A stretch of 24,078 nt of DNA. Origin: Acrasis kona. Lineage: Eukaryota; Heterolobosea; Eutetramitea; Acrasida; Acrasidae. The notes under the pieces were generated by a model. It made no database searches, was not told the origin of the DNA, and worked only from the letters and a program-made list of their open reading frames with translations. The stretch is taken from NCBI GenBank assembly GCA_026419775.2, contig JAOPGA020000964.1, positions 1 through 24,078 of the forward strand, read 5' to 3'. The position numbers and the translations under genes are program-made. Positions within the stretch are counted from its first letter, which is position 1. Each line of letters opens with the position of its first letter. This document shows, piece by piece, positions 1 to 9,082 of the stretch.

Positions 1-563
1 GAGTTGAGTCGTTGGCGCATAATAGGGTTAGTAATCGATTTGGTGTGCGTAATCCATTGATTTAAACCAACAGCAGTACCAACTGAAGACGCTAATGCAC
101 CTGCAAATGATATACCTAATTGTTTATTGCTAGTTTCGCTGGAAGCATTTCTATTTGCATAGTTGACGCACACGTTGTAGGTTTGATTCACAGTCTGCCA
201 TAACACGATGGATGGAATCGATTTAGCGGTCAGCATCCCCACAACGATACCTAAATTTGATGGTAAAAATGCAGAGAATCTGAATGGTGCGGGTATAATG
301 CTTCCAGTATCTGGATGGACCATAGAATCACGAATTCTTTTTGCTTCCCATACTTCTTCCTGGCTAGGTAGATTTGGGCTACCGTCAGGTTGCTCTGCTC
401 TTTTTAATACGTTTTGCGCCTCTTCTAGACGTTTTGTGGTCGTAAAAAGAGTCCTAATGTCTGTAACATTTGCAAAGTGCTTTACTCTTCCCCAGTAGGT
501 GTTCAAATCGTGTTGACTTGCACTCAATAGATACGTTGGTTTTTTAACTTGCCCCTCAGCCAT
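1..563 (-). CDS. SFXN: Sideroflexin (mitochondrial serine transporter family), N-terminal part
   Basis: This is the first 187 codons of a minus-strand gene that runs off the left edge. The start ATG is at 563-561, and the reading frame is open with no intron to the edge. The translation carries the sideroflexin signatures in the usual order: a charged N-terminus, HPDTG near residue 92, an FRFSAFLPSN stretch, then WQTVNQ and NYANRN before hydrophobic segments. The family forms multi-spanning inner mitochondrial membrane carriers; human SFXN1 imports serine for one-carbon metabolism. The substrate of this copy is inferred from family only. The 3' end of the next minus-strand gene lies 107 nt upstream, so the promoter must be short. 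Confidence 0.93.
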   Translation of the reverse strand, partial: MAEGQVKKPTYLLSASQHDLNTYWGRVKHFANVTDIRTLFTTTKRLEEAQNVLKRAEQPDGSPNLPSQEEVWEAKRIRDSMVHPDTGSIIPAPFRFSAFLPSNLGIVVGMLTAKSIPSIVLWQTVNQTYNVCVNYANRNASSETSNKQLGISFAGALASSVGTAVGLNQWITHTKSITNPIMRQRLN

Positions 564-664
564 GGTTTTGTTTTATTGATTGAATTCACTCCGAAAATAC
601 TCCTTTTGTATTACAACAATCATGTCAAACAACAGTCAACCAACTAAAGGACTTCAAATTTAAT

Positions 665-670
665 TTTATT
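665..670 (-). terminator. Polyadenylation signal directly after a stop codon
   Basis: AATAAA on the minus strand begins at the base after the TGA stop (673-671) of the F-box/LRR gene, so the 3' UTR is probably only about 20-30 nt. Confidence 0.6.
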
Positions 671-2770
671 TCAAAGATGTTTGTAAAGTCCCTCTCTCGT
701 AACAAACTTCTTTTCTTCTTGTACATCTGCAAGCTGTGACTTGCTTATAATTTTAGGATTTGGCCTGTTAGCTCTCTTTTCGTCATCCTTCAGTCTCTTG
801 CAATCAAAAGTACACCTAAAGAACTTTTTCGTAATGTCGCCAATCTCAAAGTTTTTGTACTTGAAGTTTAAATATTGCAAATGAGGACATTCATTTAGCA
901 GCACAATAAACAGAGGGAAATCATTGAAACACAGTGACTGTATATAAATATACTTCAAACTGTTATAATGGACTCTTCTATTAATCTGATTGATGGACCT
1001 ATTCAGCGCTGCAACAGCCAGCAATAGAGATTGATCGTTTAGCTCCCGCTTACTTTTACTCATTACAGTTTTTGGAACATTCTTCGGTGTGCTTATCAGT
1101 AGCCTTTCTAGGTAAATCAGATCAGAAAGATTTTGGGTAAACGTTCTGGCTGATACAGCATCTTCATGTATGCTCAAATTTCTTAACAATTTGAAGTGTT
1201 TTGATACAAATTCCAAGATTTTTCCTGTTCTATTCGGACAGTTCAAAACCAACTCTTCAAGCATTGGACACACTTTGGACAAGGATCTCACAAAATCCTC
1301 CTGTATGCATTCTACATGGTTGTTCAACACAAATATTTTCAATTTCATAAAAGGAATATTAGACAGAATGTCGTAAATTGACACTTCGGGTTCCTTTTCG
1401 ATAGTAATATTCAAATACTCCAAAGAAGAAGCACATGAAGAGATTGTATTCAAGATTATACTAGAGTTGTCATACGTCACAACAAGGGATAACCGCTTCA
1501 CTTGCGGCAATCTAACATCAATCTTCATGTTGTTCAATTTCAAAACCAAGCTAGATGCGAAAGTAATCGGATACTTATTCTCTTGCTTGATGTATAATAC
1601 ATCTAGATTCTTCAAGTCAAGAAACCTTTCGCTTATTGTCTGGTTGAATCTGAGCTCTTTCAGAGTCGTACATTTTTTGACATAATCTATATCAATATAG
1701 GGTACATCAAGTACCCTTAACAAGCTAAGATTGATTTGTCCTTCGTCCTCACATAAAAGAGCTCTGACATCAACTTTTGTAATGAGCGTAGTGATTTCAA
1801 ATACACTACACATTGTCATGGCAGCAGTTATACCGTAGGAAGTTATTTTTCTTGAATATAGAACAAGTCTTTTTATGGTTCTCAAGGGTACCACTGATGT
1901 CAACAAGAATATAGACCAATCAGTCGTTCTTGGTGAGCCATCCAACAATAAAGAGTCTAATTTGCGTAGCCCCTTGAAATTTTTACAACTAGTTAAAAAC
2001 ATGACAAAGGAATTGACGCCATCGTCACCATATTCAAAATGTTTACTTTTTGTAGCAGTTGTGTACTTTGAATTAGTGTTGAATGGAGAACTAAACATGT
2101 ACTCCAAGTCAAACCTTTTGTATGTATTAGACATGACTAGAGAGGTTACAAAATCAAAATCGCTTTCAATTATATGATTATACCAAGCTGTATTCACCAG
2201 CATAAACACATGGATAGAGCGAGGCATCACAAGAAATGATAAAATGTGGAGGAAAGCCTTTCCTAATTTTTTAGGTAGCTTGCTCAACTTTGCCCTCCTA
2301 TTGTGTACATCCAGGGGTAATTTTTTAAAAGACTGGGAGGATAGCCGCTCATCCGGTTCCCTCCTTACAGTTTTGTGGTGACATTTTTTACAAACAACAT
2401 CCCTCTCAATTCTTTCGACTTTGTCGAATCCTGTAACTCTGCACGTGATTACATCTTTTCGTACTTTGAACAGGTTGAAAAAATCAAAGTTCTTCTTTTT
2501 TGGGTTGGAGTAGCTGCGGACGAACACGTCAAATAAAAATACATTATTTAGCTCTTCTCTAATAGTAGCCAAAATAGAATTTGTATATTCCTTATTATTA
2601 ATGTACGAAAAGAATTTCTTCACAGTAATTCTACACATCCGACATGAAAAGTTTGAAACGCACGCACCACAAATCTCCACATTATCAATCAACCAAATAT
2701 CTTCTATATCCTGGTTCATGCATATTGGACAAGTTATCGTTCTAGGTTTTGAAATCCACTTTCTCATCAT
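671..2770 (-). CDS. Zinc-finger, F-box-like, leucine-rich-repeat protein
   Basis: Intronless 699-aa protein starting at the tandem ATG ATG (2770). Residues 14-46 contain CPIC, CGAC and CRMC pairs, spaced like a RING or treble-clef zinc site; another CKKC pair lies near residue 128. Residues about 160-210 look like a degenerate F-box, with LPKKLGKAFLHILSFL and a following VNTAWY. The remaining part has irregular leucine-rich repeats typical of F-box/LRR proteins, and the tail is basic and charged. F-box/LRR proteins are substrate receptors of SCF ubiquitin ligases; that role is inferred here. The substrate is unknown. An N-terminal cysteine cluster on an F-box protein is unusual. An AATAAA directly follows the TGA stop. 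Confidence 0.7.
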   Translation of the reverse strand: MMRKWISKPRTITCPICMNQDIEDIWLIDNVEICGACVSNFSCRMCRITVKKFFSYINNKEYTNSILATIREELNNVFLFDVFVRSYSNPKKKNFDFFNLFKVRKDVITCRVTGFDKVERIERDVVCKKCHHKTVRREPDERLSSQSFKKLPLDVHNRRAKLSKLPKKLGKAFLHILSFLVMPRSIHVFMLVNTAWYNHIIESDFDFVTSLVMSNTYKRFDLEYMFSSPFNTNSKYTTATKSKHFEYGDDGVNSFVMFLTSCKNFKGLRKLDSLLLDGSPRTTDWSIFLLTSVVPLRTIKRLVLYSRKITSYGITAAMTMCSVFEITTLITKVDVRALLCEDEGQINLSLLRVLDVPYIDIDYVKKCTTLKELRFNQTISERFLDLKNLDVLYIKQENKYPITFASSLVLKLNNMKIDVRLPQVKRLSLVVTYDNSSIILNTISSCASSLEYLNITIEKEPEVSIYDILSNIPFMKLKIFVLNNHVECIQEDFVRSLSKVCPMLEELVLNCPNRTGKILEFVSKHFKLLRNLSIHEDAVSARTFTQNLSDLIYLERLLISTPKNVPKTVMSKSKRELNDQSLLLAVAALNRSINQINRRVHYNSLKYIYIQSLCFNDFPLFIVLLNECPHLQYLNFKYKNFEIGDITKKFFRCTFDCKRLKDDEKRANRPNPKIISKSQLADVQEEKKFVTREGLYKHL

Positions 2771-2833
2771 GTCAGTACTGCAACATCAATTGTTTGGGTT
2801 GACTGGGTGATTTTATTATTTGAACTTGTTAAC
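2771..2833. promoter_or_regulatory. 63-bp divergent promoter between F-box/LRR gene and NVL
   Basis: Only 63 bases separate the start codons of the two divergent genes, so both core promoters and both 5' leaders lie here. I see no clear TATA box; the stretch is moderately AT-rich. Confidence 0.5.
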
Positions 2834-5603
2834 ATGGTGAGGAGGAAAGGATACACACCCCTATCAACTGGTCAGGCAGGATTAGATACAGAACTGTTGA
2901 TAACCCATCTTAAAGAGGTTAGCTTCTAATTATTACTTTGTGTCATCAGTAACATTTAGCTCGATGAAAACATTTATAACCCAGACATACCCATTTTTCA
3001 AAAACAACAATATACCAACATGGCGACAAATTTACGGAAAAAGTACACCATATATAAAAAATCAGGCACATACTTGGAATTCTCAAGGACCATCGAAGAT
3101 GCAATTGAACTTGGAAAGAGAAGAGTTGGCCGTGGACTCGAACCAACCGATTCATCAAAGGACGAAGAAATGAATTTACAAATTCACACGATCGACACTG
3201 GGTAACTTTCACACGACTTTTATAACGACTAATCATAGATGTTCTTCCGATGAAGATCTCGAAAAGGAATTGGAAGAGTTGGAGAAATCAGGAGTAAAAC
3301 TCGTACCGGTCATCAACAAGAACACAATGAACAACAGTCTGCTTGAGAAGTACAAGAATCAAACAGCCAAAGAAGAGGGCGACCCAACACCTGTTCCAGA
3401 TCCCAAACAAAAAAAGGCAAAAACAGAAAAAAGCACCACCGCACCATCAACACCATCAGCAACAATAGAAGAAACAACAAGGGGCACGAAGAGGCAAAGA
3501 GAAACCGACGTCGATGCACAAAATACATTAGCCCAAGCAACCACGCCTTCATCGGCAACATCAAAAAAAAAGAAAAAGATGGTGGTCACTGCACAAAGGC
3601 CCGATCTAAGATATTCTGATGTGGGCGGCGTGGATCACGTGCTTCAAGACTTGAGAGAATTGATAGAGTATCCATTCACACATCCCGAATTATACAAGCA
3701 CTTGGTAAGTATCGATTGTTGATGCATCTCCATTCATCATCACCATAGGGAGTGGAACCCGCCAGGGGCGTGTTACTGTTCGGACCGCCAGGTAGCGGAA
3801 AGACAATGTTAGCCACCGCCATCGCAGGAGAGCTGGGCATACCATTCTTCAAGATATCCGCTCCAGAGTTTGTTTCTGGAATGAGCGGCGAATCAGAATC
3901 CAAAATCAGAGCATTGTTCAAGGATGCAGTCGAGTTGGCACCTTCGTTGATATTCATCGATGAGATTGATGCCATCGCACCCAAAAGAGATAATGCTGCA
4001 AGAGAGATGGAGAAACGAATCGTGGCACAATTATTGACGTGCATGGACGATTTGACATTCACAAAAACAAACGACAAGATGGTGTTGGTGATTGGCGCAA
4101 CCAATAGACCCGATAGCATCGACGATGCGCTCAGAAGAGCAGGTCGATTCGATCGAGAGATTTCGTTGGGAATACCTGACGAGAAGGCAAGAGTGCAGAT
4201 TTTGAAGATTGCCACCACGGGCAAACGCCTCAGCCATGATATTGATTTTTTGAAGCTCGCCAAGTTGACGCCTGGATTTGTGGGTGCTGATTTGAAGGCC
4301 GTGGTGCAGGAAGCAACCATCATGTGCATCAATAGAAATTTTTCAGTCATTTATCAACCACCATCCGATGCATCATCATCATCATCATCATCATCGCCGG
4401 CGATGGTTCAAACGCTACCATCACCACCCACCTATGGAAGTGGATTGGGAACGAGAAGCGCAGATACGAGCATCAGCATGTCGGTGAGAGAGTTGATTGG
4501 TCAAGGCTTAAAGAACAGAGAACCCATACCTCAGGAGGTTCTGGATCAAATGTACTTTACCAATAAAGATTTTGAAGAGAGCATTAAAAAGGTCCAACCT
4601 AGCAGCAAGAGGGAAGGCTTTGCAACGGTGCCCGATGTTACTTGGGAGGATATTGGTGCTCTTGATGTTGTGAGGAGCGAATTGCAATTGGCCATTCTGG
4701 AGCCCATCAGAAACAGCGAAAAATATATTAGGTTGGGATTAACTGCTCCCAGCGGTGTATTGTTGTATGGTCCTCCTGGTTGTGGTAAGACGCTGTTGGC
4801 CAAAGCGATTGCAAATGACTCTGGTGCCAATTTCATCAGCGTGAAGGGTCCTGAATTGTTGAATAAATTTGTTGGTGAGAGCGAACGTGCCGTGAGACAA
4901 GTTTTTGCTCGTGCCGCTGCCAGTTCTCCTTGTGTGATTTTCTTTGATGAGTTGGACGCTCTCGCTCCGAAACGTAGCATGGACAGCACCAATTCCAGCA
5001 CCGAACGCGTCGTGAATCAACTGCTCACTGAAATGGATGGTGTCGAGGGGCGCAGGAATGTTTATGTGATTGCTGCCACCAACAGACCTGACATTATTGA
5101 TCCGGCAATGCTTCGTCCTGGTCGTCTCGATAAATTGTTATACGTGCCTCTTCCCAACGAGTCAGAACGCTCCTCTATCCTGGTCACTAGTGCTAGAAAG
5201 ACACCTCTTGATGTGGACGTGGACATTGAAGGTGATTGCAAAGTGGTGCGAGTTCTTTTCTGGTGCTGATTTGTCGCAACTTGTCAAGGAGGCGTCGATG
5301 AGTTCTCTGAAAGAAAACTTAAAGTCTGCTGAACAAAAGAAGAATGAACTAAGGTTATCGAACCTGGAGTCGAGGAATTATGATGAGGAAGCCAAGAAGA
5401 TTGATAGCTTTAGCGACGATCTTATTGTCAAGATGAAGCACTTTGAAGATGCCAGAACTAGAGTTGCGCCAAGCGTGACACGTCATGATAGGAACATGTA
5501 TGAAAAGTTGAATTTGAAATTGAGGCCGATTATTGTGGAAAAGTCGGCTCAGTCGGTGACAGCACAACCTGAAGACGGAGATGTCGATATGAATAATCAA
5601 TAA
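2834..5603 (+). CDS. NVL: NVL-type nuclear AAA ATPase (ribosome biogenesis), with apparent +1 frameshift
   Basis: Four exons: 2834-2917, 2960-3201, 3239-3704 and 3749-5603, with 42-, 37- and 44-nt GT-AG introns. The product is about 881 aa; human NVL is 856. The N-terminus resembles the NVL winged-helix region, followed by an acidic patch, MNNSLLEKYK (matching MNSSLL in animal NVL) and a basic KKKKK nuclear signal. Two AAA modules follow, with Walker A GPPGSGKT and GPPGCGKT, Walker B FIDEIDAI and FFDELDAL, and arginine-finger regions. A poly-Ser run lies in the D1-D2 linker. NVL/Rix7 is known to extract factors from pre-60S particles in the nucleolus. Total exon length is one base over a multiple of three: the frame must shift at about 5231, within GAA GGT, to keep the conserved D2 lid (IAKWC then FFSGADL). 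The TAA stop lies inside AATAAA. Confidence 0.95.
4371..4394 (+). repeat. (CAT)8 microsatellite encoding poly-Ser
   Basis: Eight perfect CAT units, read as TCA serine codons in the linker between the two AAA domains of NVL. The linker is variable in the family, so length changes are probably tolerated. Confidence 0.9.
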
Positions 5604-5604
5604 A
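5599..5604 (+). terminator. Polyadenylation signal containing the NVL stop codon
   Basis: AATAAA overlaps the TAA stop (5601-5603) of NVL, so the stop and the poly(A) hexamer share bases. Confidence 0.65.
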
Positions 5605-5670
5605 AGTAGAAAATGATTTTTATTACTAAAACGATTTGACAACAATAGAAATATTCAATCATTTTTTCAA

Positions 5671-5764
5671 TGGCGATATGATCGAGTTTTTTACGATATT
5701 GGTCTAAGATGGACGACTCAAGTTCGTCTCCGAAAGGGCGTGGGTTCAAATCCCACTGTCGTCA
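5671..5764 (+). tRNA. tRNA-Leu(CAA) with an insertion in the D-loop
   Basis: The 3' two-thirds are canonical: anticodon arm GACGA-CTCAAGT-TCGTC with anticodon CAA, a class II variable arm, T-arm GTGGG-TTCAAAT-CCCAC, and acceptor 3' strand TGTCGTC plus discriminator A. The best 5' acceptor strand is GGCGATA at 5671-5677, pairing in all seven positions with two G-U wobbles. The D-stem ATC/GAT also pairs. Between GATCGAG and TGGTCTAA sit about 13 extra bases (a T run then ACGATAT), which split the A box. The B box GGTTCAAATCC is intact. No intron interrupts the anticodon loop, where yeast and human tRNA-Leu(CAA) carry one. It may be a tRNA with an ectopic D-loop intron, or a disrupted pseudogene. 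Only T4 follows as a Pol III terminator, shorter than the T run inside the gene. Confidence 0.75.
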
Positions 5765-5972
5765 CTTTTAATTGAGATAATTCAACATTATATTATTTAG
5801 CTCCTTGATATCCAATATATCTATGTGCTTGTTATTTTCTGTTTTTTTTGACTTCTAATTGACCAGCATGTGATCGCATTTTCTTTTCTTGCAAGTTCTT
5901 GTCAACTAAGGTTCTCTATTTTTAATTTAGTTTCCTTGGTTGATCTTTGATAATTCCAACCCAAATCAAATA

Positions 5973-6401
5973 ATGGAGCAATACATACCCTATGAGCTAC
6001 CAAATGTGTCAGTAGACAGACCACATGCACCCACAAATAAGTTAGCGCAAAGAAAACATCCTGTACAACAAGCACTTGAATTCGTAAGATAATAAATAAC
6101 TACTGATCTTTAATTATTGCAGCATGAACACATGGAAGAAAAACGCAAATATTCGTCAATGGCAAATGTTTATGGTGGACACATGCCCATTCACTTTGAA
6201 ATGCAAAAGTTTTTGGTATCAACTCCCTTGCGACTACCAACAATTCGTTCGTCGGGGATCGCCATGGAGATATTAAGTGGTGCTGATGAGGATATCGAGT
6301 TTGAGGACTGGCTAAATGATCCAAACATGTCAGAGAGAGCTGTTGATCTTCACGCCCGCATGGAGCGCCGTTTAGGATTAAACTCTGTACTTCCAAAATA
6401 A
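5973..6401 (+). CDS. POMP: Proteasome maturation protein (UMP1/POMP)
   Basis: Two exons, 5973-6083 and 6123-6401, joined across a 39-nt intron, give 129 aa (human POMP is 141). The conserved C-terminal half is clear: HPVQQALEF, GGHMPIHFEMQKFLV, LPTIRSSGIAMEIL, then GADEDIEFEDWLNDP and RMERRLGL, matching POMP's IGFEDILNDP and YKLGLL positions. UMP1 is a chaperone that guides assembly of 20S proteasome half-mers and is degraded as the first substrate of the finished particle. The gene is convergent with RTF2, with 33 bases between their stop codons. The TAA stop is part of AATAAA, so the transcript probably ends within the neighbour's 3' region. Confidence 0.93.
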
Positions 6402-6402
6402 A
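6397..6402 (+). terminator. Polyadenylation signal containing the POMP stop codon
   Basis: AATAAA overlaps TAA at 6399-6401. Confidence 0.65.
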
Positions 6403-6433
6403 AATTTAATGTAAAATTTGTTATTAATGTTTG

Positions 6434-6439
6434 TTTATT
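6434..6439 (-). terminator. Polyadenylation signal containing the RTF2 stop codon
   Basis: Minus-strand AATAAA overlaps the TAA stop at 6437-6435. It faces the POMP signal only 31 bases away. Confidence 0.65.
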
Positions 6440-7187
6440 GAACTCTAGCGGGTCCTTTCATACCACCCCTACACAAAAAGTTGTCTCCTCTAATCTTTCC
6501 AGTCTCTTTTGTCTTATCTATAAATAGGGAGTTATACACTTCGTGTTTGCCTTCTTCTTTGGGTTCGGCAATCTTCGGTTTTTTGACGGCAGGCTCTACA
6601 CCTTCTGAACTTTTTACATTTTCCTTTTTTCTTGGCCTCTTTTTATTGGTTTTTATAGTTGTCATAATCCTTTCCTTGATAATCTTCTCTTCTGCTTCGG
6701 GAGGATTTAAAAGTAGTGGTACATCGTACGGTTCATTACAGACCATACAGGCTTTGTTCTGGGAGACTTGAATAACTTTATCACTCACTACGTGTCCACA
6801 GTTTGGTATTGCGTAGAATTTGTATTGCCCACGAATCTCTTGTTTGGAAACAGGACAAATGTACGACGATTTTGAAGCATCTTTGTTAGCATCGCTGTTG
6901 CGCTCAAAGTGTATGTTTATCAACTCTTTTAGGCCTTGTATGTGCTCAATCGTAGGATCGCTTTTCTTTGTGCTTTTTCGCTTTATGAGAGCTTCAACAA
7001 TAGCCTCTTTGTTATACAACCGACCCAGTGCACAACTAACGATGGGTTCCGATAATGGCTCCTTTGATAGAGAGCACGTAGTCCAAGCAAGTGTATTCTT
7101 TACATCCTTATCTATTCCTTTGTTATCCTTCTTAACTTTGACAATAAATTCTCTCTTATCTACTTTCGTTCCTCCGTCGCATCCCAT
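6435..7187 (-). CDS. RTF2: Replication termination factor 2 (RTF2) family protein
   Basis: Single-exon 250-aa protein. The start chosen is ATG at 7187, giving MGCDGGT, the invariant N-terminus of RTF2; no other ATG lies upstream in frame. The first modified RING half reads CSLSKEPLSEPIVSCALGRL followed by YNKEAIVEAL. The second has YICPVSKQEI, a CGHVVS segment and CMVCNEPYD, matching the C2HC2 zinc domain of the family. The C-terminal part is basic and low-complexity, ending near YNSLFI, as in animal RTF2. RTF2 stabilises stalled replication forks and has been linked to replisome and splicing control. The role here is inferred from family. Confidence 0.93.
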   Translation of the reverse strand: MGCDGGTKVDKREFIVKVKKDNKGIDKDVKNTLAWTTCSLSKEPLSEPIVSCALGRLYNKEAIVEALIKRKSTKKSDPTIEHIQGLKELINIHFERNSDANKDASKSSYICPVSKQEIRGQYKFYAIPNCGHVVSDKVIQVSQNKACMVCNEPYDVPLLLNPPEAEEKIIKERIMTTIKTNKKRPRKKENVKSSEGVEPAVKKPKIAEPKEEGKHEVYNSLFIDKTKETGKIRGDNFLCRGGMKGPARVQ

Positions 7188-7620
7188 CTTCAATTTTGTT
7201 GTTCAAACATCGTTACAAGCAAAAGTACCGAACCAATAAAAGGGTTCCAATAATAGATTTTCATATCAACAACGTCTTCTAGAATTTGTTCGCTAAACAA
7301 TATAATATTTCCAGCTTATTCATGACTTCAAACGTGCTTCGATCGAACAGATCTACAAGTTCAAAAGTTCAGAATTTCTTCGAGGACGGATTCGGCGTTC
7401 GATTGAAATGATTCGATCACATTACCGAAATCAATTCGAATCACAGTCACAATTTTGAGGTACAATTTTTGATTTCGACAACGATTCAAAGTGTGAGAGC
7501 AACAAAGAATTCGCATAAATAAACCTTATTTTATTAGATATCTTCTTTGCCTTACGAGTCTCTATTCGTAATTGATAGTGTGTGTAATATCTAAACTGAA
7601 GTTTGTTATCGATATCTATA
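7188..7620. other. 433-bp spacer between RTF2 start and GT90 3' end
   Basis: This holds the RTF2 promoter and the GT90 3' UTR. On the minus strand an AATAAA lies about 90 nt past the GT90 stop, near 7530. The right-hand part is rich in TTCGA/ATTCG words, including the palindrome TTCGATCGAA at 7338-7347. I see no convincing coding sequence on either strand. Confidence 0.5.
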
Positions 7621-9034
7621 TTATAAAGGATCAAGGAGCCTAGGCGTGAATGCCATTTGTTCAGCATAGCGCGTCAGTAATCTCCAAATATAGCAAGAAA
7701 CACTTTTTCTATTCAAATGGTTCTTTGCAAACTCTTTGGCATTGTGTGCAATCTCATTCACTTTGTCAGGATTGTTATTAGCCCACCGTACCTGCTCCAC
7801 AAGATCTTGTAAGTGCTCTTTCACGGGAATGTAATGCACGTATGGCTTCAGTCCAACACTATCGAACAGTTAAAATTACAAACGTTTTTTTGACATACTA
7901 GTAATGTTCGTAGAATGGACTTTCAGGTTTAAATATTACAGAGCCAGATCTAAAGAGATTTTGAGACCGGCCGCTAACTGTATTGCCATCCAATAGCAAC
8001 AAGTATTTGTATTTGCAAAACTTTACATTTAGAATAATGACTTGCAGTGAAATGACATACATCTTTTTCTCCTACAAAGCTCCTACTTTGAATCTTTGGC
8101 TCCCCTTCAGTACAATCGCTTGTTAAACCTGCATCCAATAAATCAGGGTGTTGGTCGGAGAGCAAGGAAATTCTGTTTCTTAAATAAAACGGTTTTACAT
8201 GTTTGTAGAAGCCAATTGTGGGGCCAGTGCATCCTCCTCTCCAAAAAAGTTTGTCAGTTCTTTCTGAAAACTTGGGACAGTTTTTATCATGCCACTCCAC
8301 ATCAAGTTCTTTATTCCAAGTATAGGAATAGGGTAGCAAAATGTCATTTGATGAAGTTGTTTTGCACGTGCCAGTAAATGTGGGAACCGGATCTTGTCTT
8401 GGTACTTTTGTATGATCCCAAAGATGCATGACTAATAATGTTAGGGTGATAAGTCGCCATAAATTTGTTTATTACCGAACTCAACGTTGGGGAGCCCAAT
8501 CATTTTGTTTGCAGTGTCGAACATGTTAAGCATTTGCTGGTGATAGGCAGAGTATGGCTGACGTCCCTTCATGGTTATAACTTTATCCTTGATACTAAAG
8601 TGATAAGTTGGCGGTAAGTTTGCCGTGTTCATATCGAATGCAGTATCAAAGAAGGGTGCTGTAAAATTAAAACCATGGAACGGAGCTAAATCAAAGGATA
8701 TCTGGGGATCATAGAGCCCGCAATCAAATTTCCAAGTATCAGAGTCAAGTGGACAGGAGCACGGTGGTACTTTTTGATCAAAATCAAGTCCAATGTATTG
8801 GGTGGGTTGTTTAAAAACGCTTGGCATCTTTTTTTCTGTTTTTTGTTGTGGGTTTATTTGTTTTGCTTGAAGAAGTTTGTTAAAATTTGTTAAATCTGAC
8901 AGCCCATCACCCTTCTCATGGTGCAGGCTCCAATATCTACCATGGTTTCTTCCAGTAAAATAAGATAGTGATGCAGTTGTCGTTATTGTTATGACTGCAA
9001 TCAGGATTTTGAACACCGGAGTGGCCTTCAGCAT
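7621..9034 (-). CDS. GT90 (CAP10/KDELC/rumi-like) O-glycosyltransferase
   Basis: Four exons on minus: 9034-8476, 8431-8061, 8020-7899 and 7858-7621, with introns of 44, 40 and 40 nt and consistent phases, giving 429 aa. The ATG at 9034 begins a short cytoplasmic tail and one hydrophobic signal-anchor, then GRNHGRYW, as expected for a type II ER/Golgi enzyme. The GT90 landmarks are in order: NVEFVMHLWDH, KLFWRGGCTGP, an NGNT-like LLLDGNTVSGR, FRSGSVIFK and FYEHYYVGLKPYVHYIPVK, then a helical end with FAKNHL and RYAEQM. The family includes protein O-glucosyl/xylosyltransferases and cryptococcal capsule xylosyltransferases. Donor and acceptor cannot be told. The gene is divergent from the unknown gene at 9083. 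Confidence 0.9.
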
Positions 9035-9082
9035 TATCAAGTTGTTTGTAATCAACTATTTACTGTATTGGTAGCTCAGTAA
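9035..9082. promoter_or_regulatory. 48-bp divergent promoter (GT90 and unknown gene)
   Basis: Start codons at 9034 (minus) and 9083 (plus) are separated by 48 bases. Any core promoter must lie here or inside the coding sequences. Confidence 0.5.

Noticed and set aside
208-498. 96-codon plus-strand open frame
   Set aside because: It is antisense to the clearly conserved sideroflexin frame.
1170-2177. Several plus-strand open frames
   Set aside because: They are shadows inside the F-box/LRR gene, with no composition or motif support.
3676-4350. 224-codon minus-strand open frame
   Set aside because: It lies opposite the AAA D1 domain of NVL; long antisense frames are common over conserved AAA genes.
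5216-5255. 40-nt GT-AG segment in NVL as a normal intron
   Set aside because: It encodes conserved lid residues when the extra G is skipped and lacks the AT-rich composition of the other introns. It is kept only as an alternative.
7431-7667. 78-codon minus-strand frame beyond the GT90 end
   Set aside because: It overlaps the GT90 last exon in another frame and the 3' UTR, with no family features.
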